From contig JABAKD010000009.1 of assembly GCA_012845835.1 (NCBI GenBank), forward strand, positions 1,303,324 to 1,367,323: a stretch of 64,000 bases of DNA, read 5' to 3'. The notes under the pieces are model-generated. The model was given only the letters and a program-made list of their open reading frames with translations. It ran no database searches and was not told where the DNA came from. The DNA is from Undaria pinnatifida. Its lineage: Eukaryota; Sar; Phaeophyceae; Laminariales; Alariaceae. Each line of letters starts with the position of its first letter. Within the stretch, counting starts at the first letter, position 1. The position numbers and the translations under genes were made by a program. Of the stretch, positions 1 to 10,500 are shown piece after piece.

Positions 1-1979
1 CGGTTCTCTTTGGCCTCTACTTTGTTTGGTTGTACCTGCCCCCAAGAGCCCCTTGCTGTCGGGCTCCGTTCTTGCTTTGTAGCCAGCGGATCTATCCCCT
101 GGACCACTATTTCTTACCTTTTTCTCTCGGCACCGCTGCCCCTTCGGTCCAACGACACTGACGCCCGTCCTGGCTTTGCAGCCAACAGGTTTTGTTTCTC
201 TCGACCATTTTTTCTTGTTTCTTTTCGGCATACCTGCCAATAGGGTTCAACTACACCGGCCTTAATCATGGGTTTACAGCCCGTCCTGACTGTGCAGTCC
301 ACAGGCCGTCCCCTCTTGGCCCCCGTTTTGCTCTTGGCTTGTTGGCGTACTTGTCGCATCGGGCCCACGTTTCGACTCCAGTTTGGCTTCGCAGCCCATA
401 TAGGTCGTTCCCTGTTGACCCCCTTTCGTGTTGTTTTTTTTTCGGCTAAATCGCTTTCAGAGGTATGCCTTCGCTACGTACCTAGTGTTGCTCGTTTTCT
501 GAAAGTAGCCTTTCAAGGTCCTTTGCTATGGACCCTTCTTTTTGTCAGGCTGCAGCACGTTGCTATGACACGATTTGCCTATTTCCTGTTTTTCCGTGCA
601 TTTTTCTCGGTTACCTTTTTAGGTTGCTCCACGTTAGCGACCCCGCGTTCCCGACGTATAGTACCCAGCTGCGGCTTTTCTTCATATTGTCTTCTCTGTT
701 CCCTGCATTCTTTCTGGATCTAGACACTTTCAGCGCTGCTTCGAGCTGAACGAGTATCCTCGTGTTGACCCCGTTTTTGGCTTGCTTTGTTATGGTTGAA
801 TAGCCTCGCTACGTTTGCTGGCATTGTTCCCGTTATTAGTTAGCCTCCCAAGGTGTCATATGTCGACTCTCTTTCCGGCTTCCGATAGTGCCTTCCGTCT
901 TTCTGGTGTCTACGTTTCAGTTTCGTCCTTGTATGCGTATAGCTTTGGCTAGGAGACCTCACCAGTTATCTCTTCCCGTTTTCCTGGTACTGTACCCAGA
1001 TAGCTTCTTAGAGTACTCCACTGTTGCCCCCCGGTTAAGCTTTCCGGCGTATCACACACGCCTCCAGTACCACCATTTTGGTGTTGTCTGTGCCACTGTT
1101 TTAGGTGTTGTATTTCACTGCGGTGTTGTCTTTCACTGCGTTTTCGCGATTTGTTTTGGTAGCCTCGGTTTCCCGTTCTACAGTTCGACCAAGGGCCTTA
1201 TGCTAGCCTCCTAGGTCCCACATTACGGCCCCTGTGCTTCCGTTACACATCAGCGTACTGGTTATTGATAGTTTTGCCTTTCGACCAATGGTCCCACGTC
1301 AGCCTCCCAGGTCCAACCTTGCGGACCCTGACATTATTTTAGGCACTGTTTTTTGTTTTCTCTTGCTTCAGGCTCTTTCTCTTCTGCCTTTCGATTAATG
1401 GCCCGACGCTTGCGTACTTCTTCGCGTCTTGGTTGTTTCTCTTTCACCGTCCAAGCGATGGCCCCACGTCAGGTGTCCATGTCCAACGTAGCGGACTCTG
1501 ATGTTCTGTTAGGCAGTGTTCCTTTATTTCTCTCTTGTCTTCCGACAAATGGACCGACCGCCCGCCCCTTCGGCACTACGCTTCAGCTTGCCGTAAACTC
1601 GTCTGGCCTCCACAGCGTGACACGTGTTCCCTTCTTCTCTTCTGACTTGGTTTCCGCGTCTATACCTTCTTCTTTGGCCCCCTTCGCATCCTTGCGCTCA
1701 GTGGCCACGCCCTTCGTGTTATCGTAGGCCGATTGCTACTGGTATACCGTAGGTACATACCCTTTCTCGAGCTCTCGCGGTTGTGAGCTCCATCATAGGG
1801 TTGTATATCTTGCAATGAGGCGTTTAAGCCTCATTATTACGAGGTGTGGGGGAATCTATAGCCTCATTTTCGTTTGTTTCGAATAGCCGCATCTTCGATC
1901 CCCTTCCCAATTCTGGATGTTTTCTTGACATCCTTTGATTGGCAGGTGACCTGCATCTACGACTATTCAGGGTGGCCTA
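1..1979. other. Pyrimidine-rich repetitive region, no gene recognised
   Basis: The + strand is strongly C/T-rich and no reading frame has a recognisable domain. Degenerate repeats of roughly 165-170 nt are visible between about 1,200 and 1,700; for example, the phrase around 1,310-1,345 recurs at 1,480-1,515. The segment ends at 1,840-1,979 with a sequence resembling the one before the LTR at 3,510: both have an 'AGCCGCATCTTCGA' block and finish in a 'CAGGGTGG(C/G)CTAG' tract. I infer that it is internal, untranslated or degraded sequence of an LTR element. Confidence 0.4.
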
Positions 1980-2200
1980 GTGTAATGGAGTGCCCTCCGT
2001 AGAAGGATAGCTTTATAGATTCGACGTGAAGCCATGTCATGGTTGAGGTGAAACCACGTGACATTAGATGTCACATTCACGTCAACGCCATCATAGATGG
2101 GCGATAATGTAGGTGACGATGATGGGACAAGCAGGACGCCCCACATCTCACTACCTGCTCTACCTGCTCTACCTGCTCTACCTGCTCTACCCAGCCCTAT
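1980..2200 (+). repeat. Probable LTR fragment with a 9-bp tandem repeat
   Basis: Begins TGTAATGG directly after a purine/GT-rich tract, the position that starts with TGTTAAG in the LTR at 3,510. It contains four perfect copies of TACCTGCTC at 2,152-2,187. The 3' boundary is not defined, because retroelement coding sequence follows almost at once. Confidence 0.35.
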
Positions 2201-2640
2201 CGTGGCTAGGCCTGTTTTGTCTGTCTTTTAGAGTTCAATGTAGAGGAAATAATGTACAAGCTTTTGAGTCTATCCAGCGAGCCATGAGGAGAGACCAAAC
2301 AAGGGCACCGGAACCCATGAGGAGCTCGCTTCCCAACACCGACCAACCACGCATCCCCCACTCGGAGTACTACAACAGAGCCCACTTTTGGTACAAGGGA
2401 GACGATGGTTTATGGTGGCTAGGAAAAATCAGTGCGAGCACTACCGAGGACAAGGTATACCTAGTCCGCTTTCTGGACGACCCAGGACCGATTAAACTCC
2501 CTCTTCCCCCGGCGCGCTACACGACTTCAACGGGAGCCGTACGAGGCTCTTGGTGCTTGCAAGTTCACATCGCCAGTGCGTTTCCTCGGGGAATCCAACG
2601 TAACGTAGACGAATCTCGAGGCGCGGCCGTGGCCAGTTGA
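2113..2640 (+). pseudogene. LTR-retrotransposon polyprotein C-terminal fragment
   Basis: One open frame whose last ~120 residues (from about 2,280) resemble the C-terminal tail of an LTR-retrotransposon Pol protein, downstream of the integrase core: a compact SH3/chromo-like stretch with HFWYKGDDGLWWLGKI followed by VYLVRFLDDPGPIKLPLP. No protease, RT, RNase H or integrase catalytic core is present here, so it is a 3' remnant. A second copy lies on the - strand at 60,526-60,770. Relative to it, this copy has one more C in the run before GGCGCGC, so the two copies differ by a frameshift after KLPLP. Its identity as Pol is inferred from composition, position before an LTR, and repetition. Confidence 0.5.
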
Positions 2641-3765
2641 CTTCCAAGCCACCACCGCTTCTCGATAGTTCTTCATTTTTTTGAGGTATGAGTTTTGCGT
2701 CTTTGTCTTTGGGTCGTTCGCAGTGTCCTGAGGGTCTTCATCGAGTTTTGGGGCGGTTCTTTCCATTTTTTTTTTTTTTTTTTCTTTTCTGTCCTGCCGA
2801 ACCCCCTGCTCAGTGCCGGGTCAGGGTTCGGGTAAAACGCCGCTATCTGAGGCGCAGGGCTGTCGCCTTTTTGTCATTGTTCAATTTCGCCCTGCCGACG
2901 CCCTCCTCAGCCCAGAGCCGGGGGGCGACCAGTGTACTGGTCTGTGTGTCTTCTTTTATGTTTTATGTGTTGTATTTGTTCTGCTTTGTTTTTTTTGTCG
3001 TCTAAACACTTCCTCCCCTAGCCGGGCTGTAAGTGTTGACAACTTCCATCCCGGGTATTCGTCGTTTCCTCGTCTAACCCCCCGCCTTGCCGATGGCCCG
3101 CGGGAGGTTTTTCACATGACTTCTCCCTTGTGTTAGCGCCTGTGTTCCCCTCCATATCGACGAGGGCTCGCCTCGCCATAGTACCTTTTCTGTGGTTGGT
3201 TTACCGCAGAGCCTTTCCTGCCCCCCCCGCCACACCGGCGGCATGCGGCAGGTTCTAGAGCCTTTTCTGCCCCCCCCGCCACCCCGGCGGCATGCGGCAG
3301 GTTTTTGATGGGTGACCATTGCCTTGCTGTAGGGTCTGCTTTTCTTTCTACTGCTTTTTTTGCGTGTTCCTGGCTCCATAGCCAGACGGTTAGAGGTGTG
3401 GGAGTGGGGTTTGAGGAGCCGCATCTTCGACTCATGGTCTAGTTCGTAGAACCGGAGTTTCCCCGAATCTCCCATATTTCTGCATATGCGACTCATCAGG
3501 GTGGGCTAGTGTTAAGATACGGCCTCGAAAGGCCTGTAGGTATCCGAATTTGAGATCATTTGAATGGGTTTCGTATGATAAGGTTGGCGGTTTATATTCG
3601 GGGAAGTTAGGATTTAGATCGGAGGCACGCGCCTCCGATCTCAGAAGCTATCCCGGGCTCTGGTGGAAACGAATAAAGCTACATCTCTACGAAGGAACGA
3701 AAGTGAGTACTCTCCGAGGACCTGCTCAATTGGCAGACCTGCAGGAGGCACTCTGTGTCCCCCAC
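2200..3765 (+). mobile_element. 3' part of an LTR retrotransposon, left copy
   Basis: Order on +: Pol-like remnant (to 2,640), about 870 nt of non-coding sequence (poly-T at 2,766-2,783), a tract with repeated CCGGCGGCATGCGGCAGG phrases at about 3,235-3,303, a GGGTGGGCTAG tract, then the LTR from 3,510. The same order occurs in inverted orientation at 60,830 to 59,318, so the two ends of the window carry copies of one family. The 5' portion is missing. Confidence 0.6.
3510..3765 (+). repeat. LTR of the left element
   Basis: Starts TGTTAAGATACGGCC and is alignable by eye with the - strand of 59,572-59,318 over about 255 bp, and with the - strand of 62,365-62,250 over its first ~115 bp. It contains a 24-bp near-palindrome (3,619-3,642): 10-bp arms GATCGGAGGC/GCCTCCGATC around ACGC. 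The 3' end is set where the two long copies stop matching, so the true end may differ. Confidence 0.6.
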
Positions 3766-3796
3766 CTATTAATTTCACAAATACCACTGCTGCTGT

Positions 3797-3960
3797 GACT
3801 TTGTGGTCTACCAGGTAGTAGGTAGACTGTCCGTTTATAATCCTGACCTTCGCTGGTTCGAATCCGGGTGTCATCGGAAAAAAAATGATCCTCATGAAAA
3901 ATCGAAGTACCTATTTATAAATTATACGGAGTATTTTGTTTGTAAAAATAAAATAGATAC
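3797..3960 (+). repeat. tRNA-derived SINE-like unit 1
   Basis: Contains a pol III A-box-like sequence TGGTCTACCAGG (about 3,803) and a B box GGTTCGAATCC (about 3,854), followed by an A-run and an A/T-rich tail. A clear cloverleaf cannot be drawn, so it is more likely a SINE head than a functional tRNA gene. A second unit follows directly. Confidence 0.55.
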
Positions 3961-4110
3961 TCGTATCAATGTGACGTTGCAGTCTACTGGTAGTAGATAG
4001 ACTGCCCGCTTATAAACTAGGTCTTCGGTGGTTCGAATCTGGGTGTCATCGGAAAAAAAAAGGACCTCCATAAAAAAATCGACATATTTGTAACAAAAAT
4101 AGCTCAGGTG
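3961..4110 (+). repeat. tRNA-derived SINE-like unit 2
   Basis: Diverged tandem copy of the preceding unit, about 170 bp downstream: the A-box region CAGTCTACTGGTAG and the B box GGTTCGAATCTGGGTGTCATCGG region are recognisable, again followed by an A-run and A-rich tail. Confidence 0.5.
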
Positions 4111-4442
4111 AAGCAAGAAATCAAAAAAAAGCTGGACCGTTCCGCAAGTCAAAAGCTGGACCGCCCGACCTCGGAGATGTCAGGGAAGCACCGACCGAGC
4201 GCTTTCAGCACAAAGATATTCGCAAGTAAGTTTATACTGTACCTCAGGATGCTTTGTTCACAATTGCAAGTAATGCAGGATGCTTTGTTCACAATTGCAA
4301 GTAATGCTGGACTTCAACTTGCATTCATACCAACCGTTCGGTGGTGTGCATTGTAATTTCCAGCCTATTTCAAAGGCAACTACTTGTGTGATACTGACCT
4401 GTGACGCCATGTTGCTACTGCCTTGGCGGGCCCATCGCGCAG

Positions 4443-6665
4443 GTGCGTGAGCTGGACAAATTTGCAGGGGGGATGGCCGCGAAAAAAAGAGCGTGCCTCG
4501 ATCAAATCGACAAAGATCGAAAGGAGCTGGCGCACGTTAACACCCAATTAAGCAACGAAGGGAGAAAGTGAGGCACTTCGACGATATGCGTATGCTTCAA
4601 ACTTGGATCCTCGAACAGACAGCACACAGAGTATGTGCATATGATGCAGGGTTACACCAGTGTATACAAACGGACTGACGCGCGGCTCTTATCACTTATT
4701 TATCAGACAACCTGCAGCCTCTGTTACTGCTTGGGTTTGCACTTCCCTAACGATCCGTCGAGAGAAAAAATATATAGTCTATGTCGTGCCTTCAAATACA
4801 CACCTGACACATGTGGCGCTAAAAAAAAGCTTACCGCAGCTTACAAATATACCTGGTGTCCTTGCTAGATAACCAAAGGGCGCTCGCATCGCAGTGGCGG
4901 TGCTGCAAATCGTCGCCTGTAGTTGTCAGCCACAAGCCAAGCAGATGCTATCATGGCGTGCGAGATTACTCTGAGAGCGGCCGGTTTTCGGTTTGTGTGC
5001 CACCGACGTGAAGTCAACTAACTGATGATGGCCCAGTCACTACAGTTGTTGCAGTCGCTCGCTCGCTGCTCGTAGGAAGGCGCTCTTCAAACTGTCACAC
5101 CGCCGCAACATGCAGCAAGCCAGGATCTCTACCCCTGTATATTTAAGCCAGATTTTATGTGCCACTGTATATGATGCACAGACAGGTAGTTGAAATGGAG
5201 CCTTCAGTCCCGGAAGCTCGCTAAGGGTGGTTCCTAACGAAGCTATTATTTCGGTTTTGACCGATAGTTTCGGTTTTTCCCGTACTTCACCCGCGGAAAA
5301 ACTGGCCTTGAAGTTTTTAAGCTTTTTTAATGAAAAAATAAAATTTACGTACGAGAATGTAGAGGATCGGGCAGCGGCACCGCTCGAGCTGTGCCACCAC
5401 TCGAGATCGCACGAGACTGAGCAGGGTCGTTCTCAGCGTCATTGGCAGGTCATGGCTTATCGCAGAAGTCGCAGTGAGCTTCTGAGCTCTCGCCGTCGAC
5501 TTGGCAAAGTGACCGCACCGAGGCAGCCGACCGAACGAGCTCTCTGACTGCAATAGCTGCGACTTTTGCCACGTTGGGTATTGTAGCGCGACGAGTTGGT
5601 GATGGATTTCACTCCCCAAGGCACCGATACGTGCCTACGAGTAAAGCCGACTCCAGAGGGACAACCACGTGGGTGTCTTCCGCGAGCGTTGCTGCTGTAG
5701 TGACGGTTCTGTGCCGGGTGGACGATTGCTTTGCAAGCCAACTGAGGCTCGTACTCGTGCAGTTTCAACCTCCGCAGATTTCGGTATGATGCCAAAATTT
5801 CGTCAAAATTGAAGTGCTGTACGTATCGTTAGGACCGACCCTAAGTGCGTTTCCTCTTTTACGCGTGCCACTCCGCGTTCGACGGCAGATACCGTAACTT
5901 GTTAGAAAATTTGCGTCTGCGACGGGCAGAGCGAGATCGCGTACGAGAACATCTCAATCGATGCTCCGGCGACAATGCCTTGGTAAGTACCAGCCCAGAT
6001 GCTTATGGCGTGTGTATATCTGCGTAGCAACCTCGAGCTCGGGGCGAAACACACAACAGTATATCGGATTTCCTATCCGCAAAACCTAACAACCAATAAT
6101 GGAGTACGCACAATGCCACGATGAACGAGAAAGGAAAGGTTCCCGTAGACGCGGTAACGGCCTCTGTATACGCGGCAACCGATAAAACGCTGTGTATTTT
6201 GGTGTAGAGAATAGAGCGTCCCTGAGTCGGTAAGTGGACACTGAACAAGATAGCGACCCCAGTGGGTGCTTCGCCGACAGCATCGCGAGTAGGCACTCTA
6301 AACGAGAGACCGATAGCTTAGTGAATGAACAACTCTCGACCATCCCTACTCGTGCCGTTATGTTTCCACACCCGTTCTCGCTTCCCTGCACGCCCCCCTT
6401 CTCCATATAGCTCATGAAAGACGCCTGTGCGAGAACGCGCTGGATGCGCAGAGAAGATGGCAGGATGCTCAAGTCCGTCTCGAGCACGGAACTCGAAGCC
6501 TCGAGGGGGTTTGGATCGGGACCAGGAACAACATTCAGTAGAAAGCGGTCTAGGTTAGCCTCGCCGTCTGGATCAGCGCAGACGCTGCCGCCGCTGGGAG
6601 GACGGGGTGGCGGGAGCAGTGGTGGTATGTCACACTCGATTTCTGCACCCGCCCTGAGGCGGTAG
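4443..6665 (+). CDS. Unidentified coiled-coil protein, 3' exons
   Basis: Three consecutive putative exons join in phase: 4,443-4,567 (acceptor GCGCAG, donor AAA|GTGAGG), 5,889-5,982 (acceptor GGCAG, donor TTG|GTAAGT) and 6,411-6,665 (acceptor ATATAG, stop TAG). They encode about 157 C-terminal residues. The first ~65 are charged and helix-forming (ELDKFAGGMAAKKR, KDRKELAHVNTQLSNEGR, LLENLRLRRAERDRVREHL), which reads as coiled coil. The tail is Ser/Gly/Arg-rich and ends SISAPALRR. I do not recognise the family; an SMC/RAD50-like coil is only one option. A further exon-like piece (acceptor CTCAG before 4,108, donor GCAA|GTAAGT at about 4,226) is nearby, but its phase does not fit directly. The 5' part would lie left of the SINE/LTR cluster or outside the window. 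A longer frame exists on the opposite strand of the last exon, but it has no supporting splice structure. Confidence 0.35.
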
Positions 6666-7543
6666 TGATGCACTCCAGCTTTTTTATCTGTGTTGCAGGG
6701 GTACTTTACCCTCGCTTTTTACCGGGACGTCCTCGCCGCAGCAATAGTTGTACTCCGACAACGAGAACCCGACTAGGCAAAGGCTACACAGTAGTAGCCG
6801 ATTTTTTTTTCGAACGCAGCGGTCATCGTTGTAGCAAACCGGACGAATGGTGGACATTTCGTGAAAAATATTTTCGACACAGAACGTGCTGGTACTCGTA
6901 TGATGACCAGGCATGCTTCGACGGCTGAGAGGTCCGCCTTGTGTGTGCAAGCCTAGCTACACCATTCACATTCCCAAAACGGCGATCGGTGCGTCTCCAC
7001 TTAGGCTATCGCAGGTTATCTTGATCGCGTGACGGAACGTCCAACAACCAAACGGACGTTGGGCCTATAACGCGCGCGGGGCTAACCAAACCGGTCGCCC
7101 TGCCACGCTAAAGCCGTGCAAGAGGAATGTACAATTGACCCGCCGCGAACAACCGGGCTCTACTCCTAGCTTCTATAAAATCTTACGCAAGAAATCGATT
7201 TACGAAGGGTAATATCGTATCGTCCATGTCATGAGAATATCCCCGCCGGCATTGAGAAAAACAAAATAAAAATTGCCATTTTTTTGTTAGTCTTTCCTGT
7301 ACCCTGCGCTACGGCAGTACCTCTGCGCGTGCCCCCAGACGAGGCACGCCTCGGCCTCTCGCGCGGTATCTGACACGCGCATCTCGCCAACTACCGTCAA
7401 CCCAACTGCAAGCGTTACTCCTGCGCCGATTAATAGCCTCAGGTAGCCTACCGCCAATCAGCAGCAGCGACGAAAGTAGTGTGCGGTCACTGCTCCGCTC
7501 TCCTCCCTCAAGTAGTCAAAAGCCTCCTCACCCCGCCCAAGTA
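6666..7543. other. Intergenic region between convergent gene ends
   Basis: Lies between the stop of the putative coiled-coil gene (+) and the stop of AP4M1 (-). I see no gene, tRNA or long repeat. 'ACAAAATAAAAATTG' at about 7,261-7,275 could serve as an A-rich polyadenylation context on + only. Confidence 0.4.
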
Positions 7544-10500
7544 CTATACTCGACACACGTACGATGACGATTGCGTCACGTATCGGACCCATCTGCAAGA
7601 GAGCGATTTCAGGACAGAAGGCGATTTGTGTGCGGAAGCGATTTGACAGGAGGTAGCGCTTTGAGAAAACGCATGCGAAGGCGAAATGGCCACCGGAAAG
7701 AGGCTGGCATATTCGATCAGTAAACCGCTTGGTGTTATTAATAATTATAAGCGCCACAGCCACGACGCTGCGCCAGGGTCTACCCCGCTAAGCACGCATG
7801 CAACTCAAGCAGTCTAGCGAGGATGCCCCGTAGTATTCCACGGAGAACACCAAAAAGAGACGCTTGTTAACATCTTGCACTCAATATCCTTGCACTCTAA
7901 GCGTCCAGCAGCGCCGATACAGTGGGTCGGGCCCGAACATGAGCGCTGTTCACATCTCTCACCGGAATGGGTTGTACGACTTGGCAAATTCCGCAATCTT
8001 CAGGTAGCGCACTTGGAGATTGCTCACGTTGTACATCGGGATCTCGAACTGCATGGATATAGGGCCGACCTGCTCGAAGTGCAGCCGAACACACAAGTCA
8101 AAAACAAGAAAAACAAAACGTCCAGACAAGCAAACGTTCTGACAAGCAAACGTCCAAAAACACAACCAAAAAAGTTGTTGGACTCGTGTCAAGCCAATAA
8201 CGCATCGTTTTCGTGTGTCCTATATTACAAGCGGCTACACCCGACGACATCCGCAACTTCGAAAAGTTCGTGGGGCTACGGCATACCACGATGTCCGGTA
8301 ATATAAGCACCGTTTTGGTCTACGTATAAATATCAAACAGTCCCCATATAACCGGACCGAGTGGAATTTCTGCTAGCGCAGTGATATCGTGTGCTATGCT
8401 GCTGTAGAGCGGTGCTGTAGAGCGGTTTCGAGGCTGCACGTTTGTGCGAAAACTTACGCACCTCTTTTCGGCTGGCGGCGTTAACGACCGTCGGAAGGGT
8501 GACCTTAGACCGAAGTGTCAGCTCCGAAGACCCCTGAAACTTCTTGATCGTCCAAACCACCTTCCGTAAAAGGAGCCGTGCACAGCAAGGTCAAAAGGAG
8601 AGGAAACAAAAAACGCATGATAACACAGGACTGGGCTTCATTCCATGCGTGCTTGCTGGTTAACAGGCCGCGGGACGTGAAAAGCTTGGACTAGGTTGTC
8701 GGCGAGCTTGGCGTCGCTTCAGCCTGTAAGTTATATAGTGACAGCAAGTCGTCGCAGATCATGAACACAGGGCCCCGACAAACTACAATCTCGCAGGGAA
8801 AATTTCGCGCATTGCGCACATAATCATACGAACATTCCTGGTAAGCACACACATATATGCCAGGCAAGCAAACAATAGACATGCACGCAGATAGACGGAA
8901 AAGACACCACCGTCTTACCCGGTGCTCCGTCGCGCTGTACTCGGCCGTCTGTCCAGGCACTCTTGCCTCCACCTGAATGTCGCCAACAAGACAGAGACAA
9001 CAACGGTAAGACAACAAACGAACAATGTTCGATGCCGAGGAATGCACATTACCGCCAAATCATACCATCATGCCATCACACCCCCTGGTGCCGACCCATC
9101 GCGGGATCAACAGCGTCTCGAAACCTGGAGACACTGACGCCGTCGCCTACCAGGCGTGGTGCAAAACATCTGTCGGACAAACTGACCAATAAATCACGTA
9201 CACCCGACAAACGCCAGGCACAACAATTCGGCGACAACCAACAAAAAAACACCATACTTTCTGATATCCGACAAATGCACACCGCACGACCTTAAAAATA
9301 CCAGGTATAAGCATTACACCCGACAGACACCGTATCGAAATGTATCTACGACTATCTGCCGAAAGTGCGAAAAACACTTGAGCCAAGGGTTTACTAACAT
9401 CTGAGCTGACGCTGACGGCGTTCCTCGGAACGGGCACGCGTACCACCACATTCGCGCCCGCCGCGGTCTCCGGCATGTCGGCCCTCACGATCACGACAAC
9501 CTCCATCCTGGCACGAAAGCAACCGTAGAAGAGGAGGTGAGTTGCTCGCGGTGCGGCCGCGCGGACAGAAAGGCCGTTGAACCTCGACACCACCACTGCC
9601 ACTTCGTATACCATTGGTATGAAAAGCAGAAACGTGTTGCACGCACCGTATCGTGTTCACCTCAAAGGGACCATGAATGGAGAGGGTCGCCTTCTTCACA
9701 CAGCGCAACACAAATGCGACAAAAAAAAAACAACAGAACGCTCGGCGTCCGGCGGAAGGCCATCTCCCATGGCCAGGGGTTTTGTTAGTGGGTGAGATTG
9801 CGCAAAGTCCCACACTACCCGGAAAGATGACATTCCGGGTGGCTATCTCCACCGAAACTGACCCTCAGGGGACAGGCCGGGTCGACATACACACGCACCC
9901 GTATACAACGGCAGCTTGCGCTGCCGGGGTTGTAACGAAGACCACTGATAGGGAAAGCTTACGCTATACCTACAATGGGACCCGAAGGGTGCGCCAGCTA
10001 GCGTTGGGCTGCGAAAGCAACTGAGTTAAATCGACACACGACGCGTATGAAAATACGTTGAAGTGTGGTGAGCTAAAGCTTTATTTTTCCCCATCCGCCG
10101 GAGGATAAAAAAAAAAAAAAAAAAAACGCTCGGCGGCAGCGGCATGGGTAGCGTATCCCCGCGTGTGAACGGTGAGGTCGCCCGTATTGCGTAGCGCGGG
10201 CGTGAACACAGGCACAGGCGCCCTCTCCCCCGCGCCCTACCGCTCCTCGGAAAGCGTTACATTATCTCGTTCGCGTCGCCCCTAAACCCCAGTTACCACT
10301 TTGCCTTCCTTTTCGGAGACATAACTACATGGAATCAGAGTAGGAGCATTTATGTACTACAAGAAACCGTCAAGTGGGTCGTCGATGATTGGTTGAAAAA
10401 CAAGGGGCACAAATGTTTTCGCGCGCTCTGACGAATAAAACGCGCATGTACCTGTAAGGGTCGATGTCGCCGATGCTAGGGAACAGCCGGAAGGGACACC

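Noticed and set aside
5227-5547. 106-codon + frame starting MVPNEAIISVLTD
   Set aside because: The first ~45 residues faintly suggest a LINE-type polymerase fragment, but there is no conserved motif to support it. It lies in an intron of the putative coiled-coil gene.
6086-6673. 195-codon frame on the - strand
   Set aside because: Overlaps the last exon of the putative + strand coiled-coil gene. It has no recognisable domain and no splice or start context, and the + strand segments join in phase.
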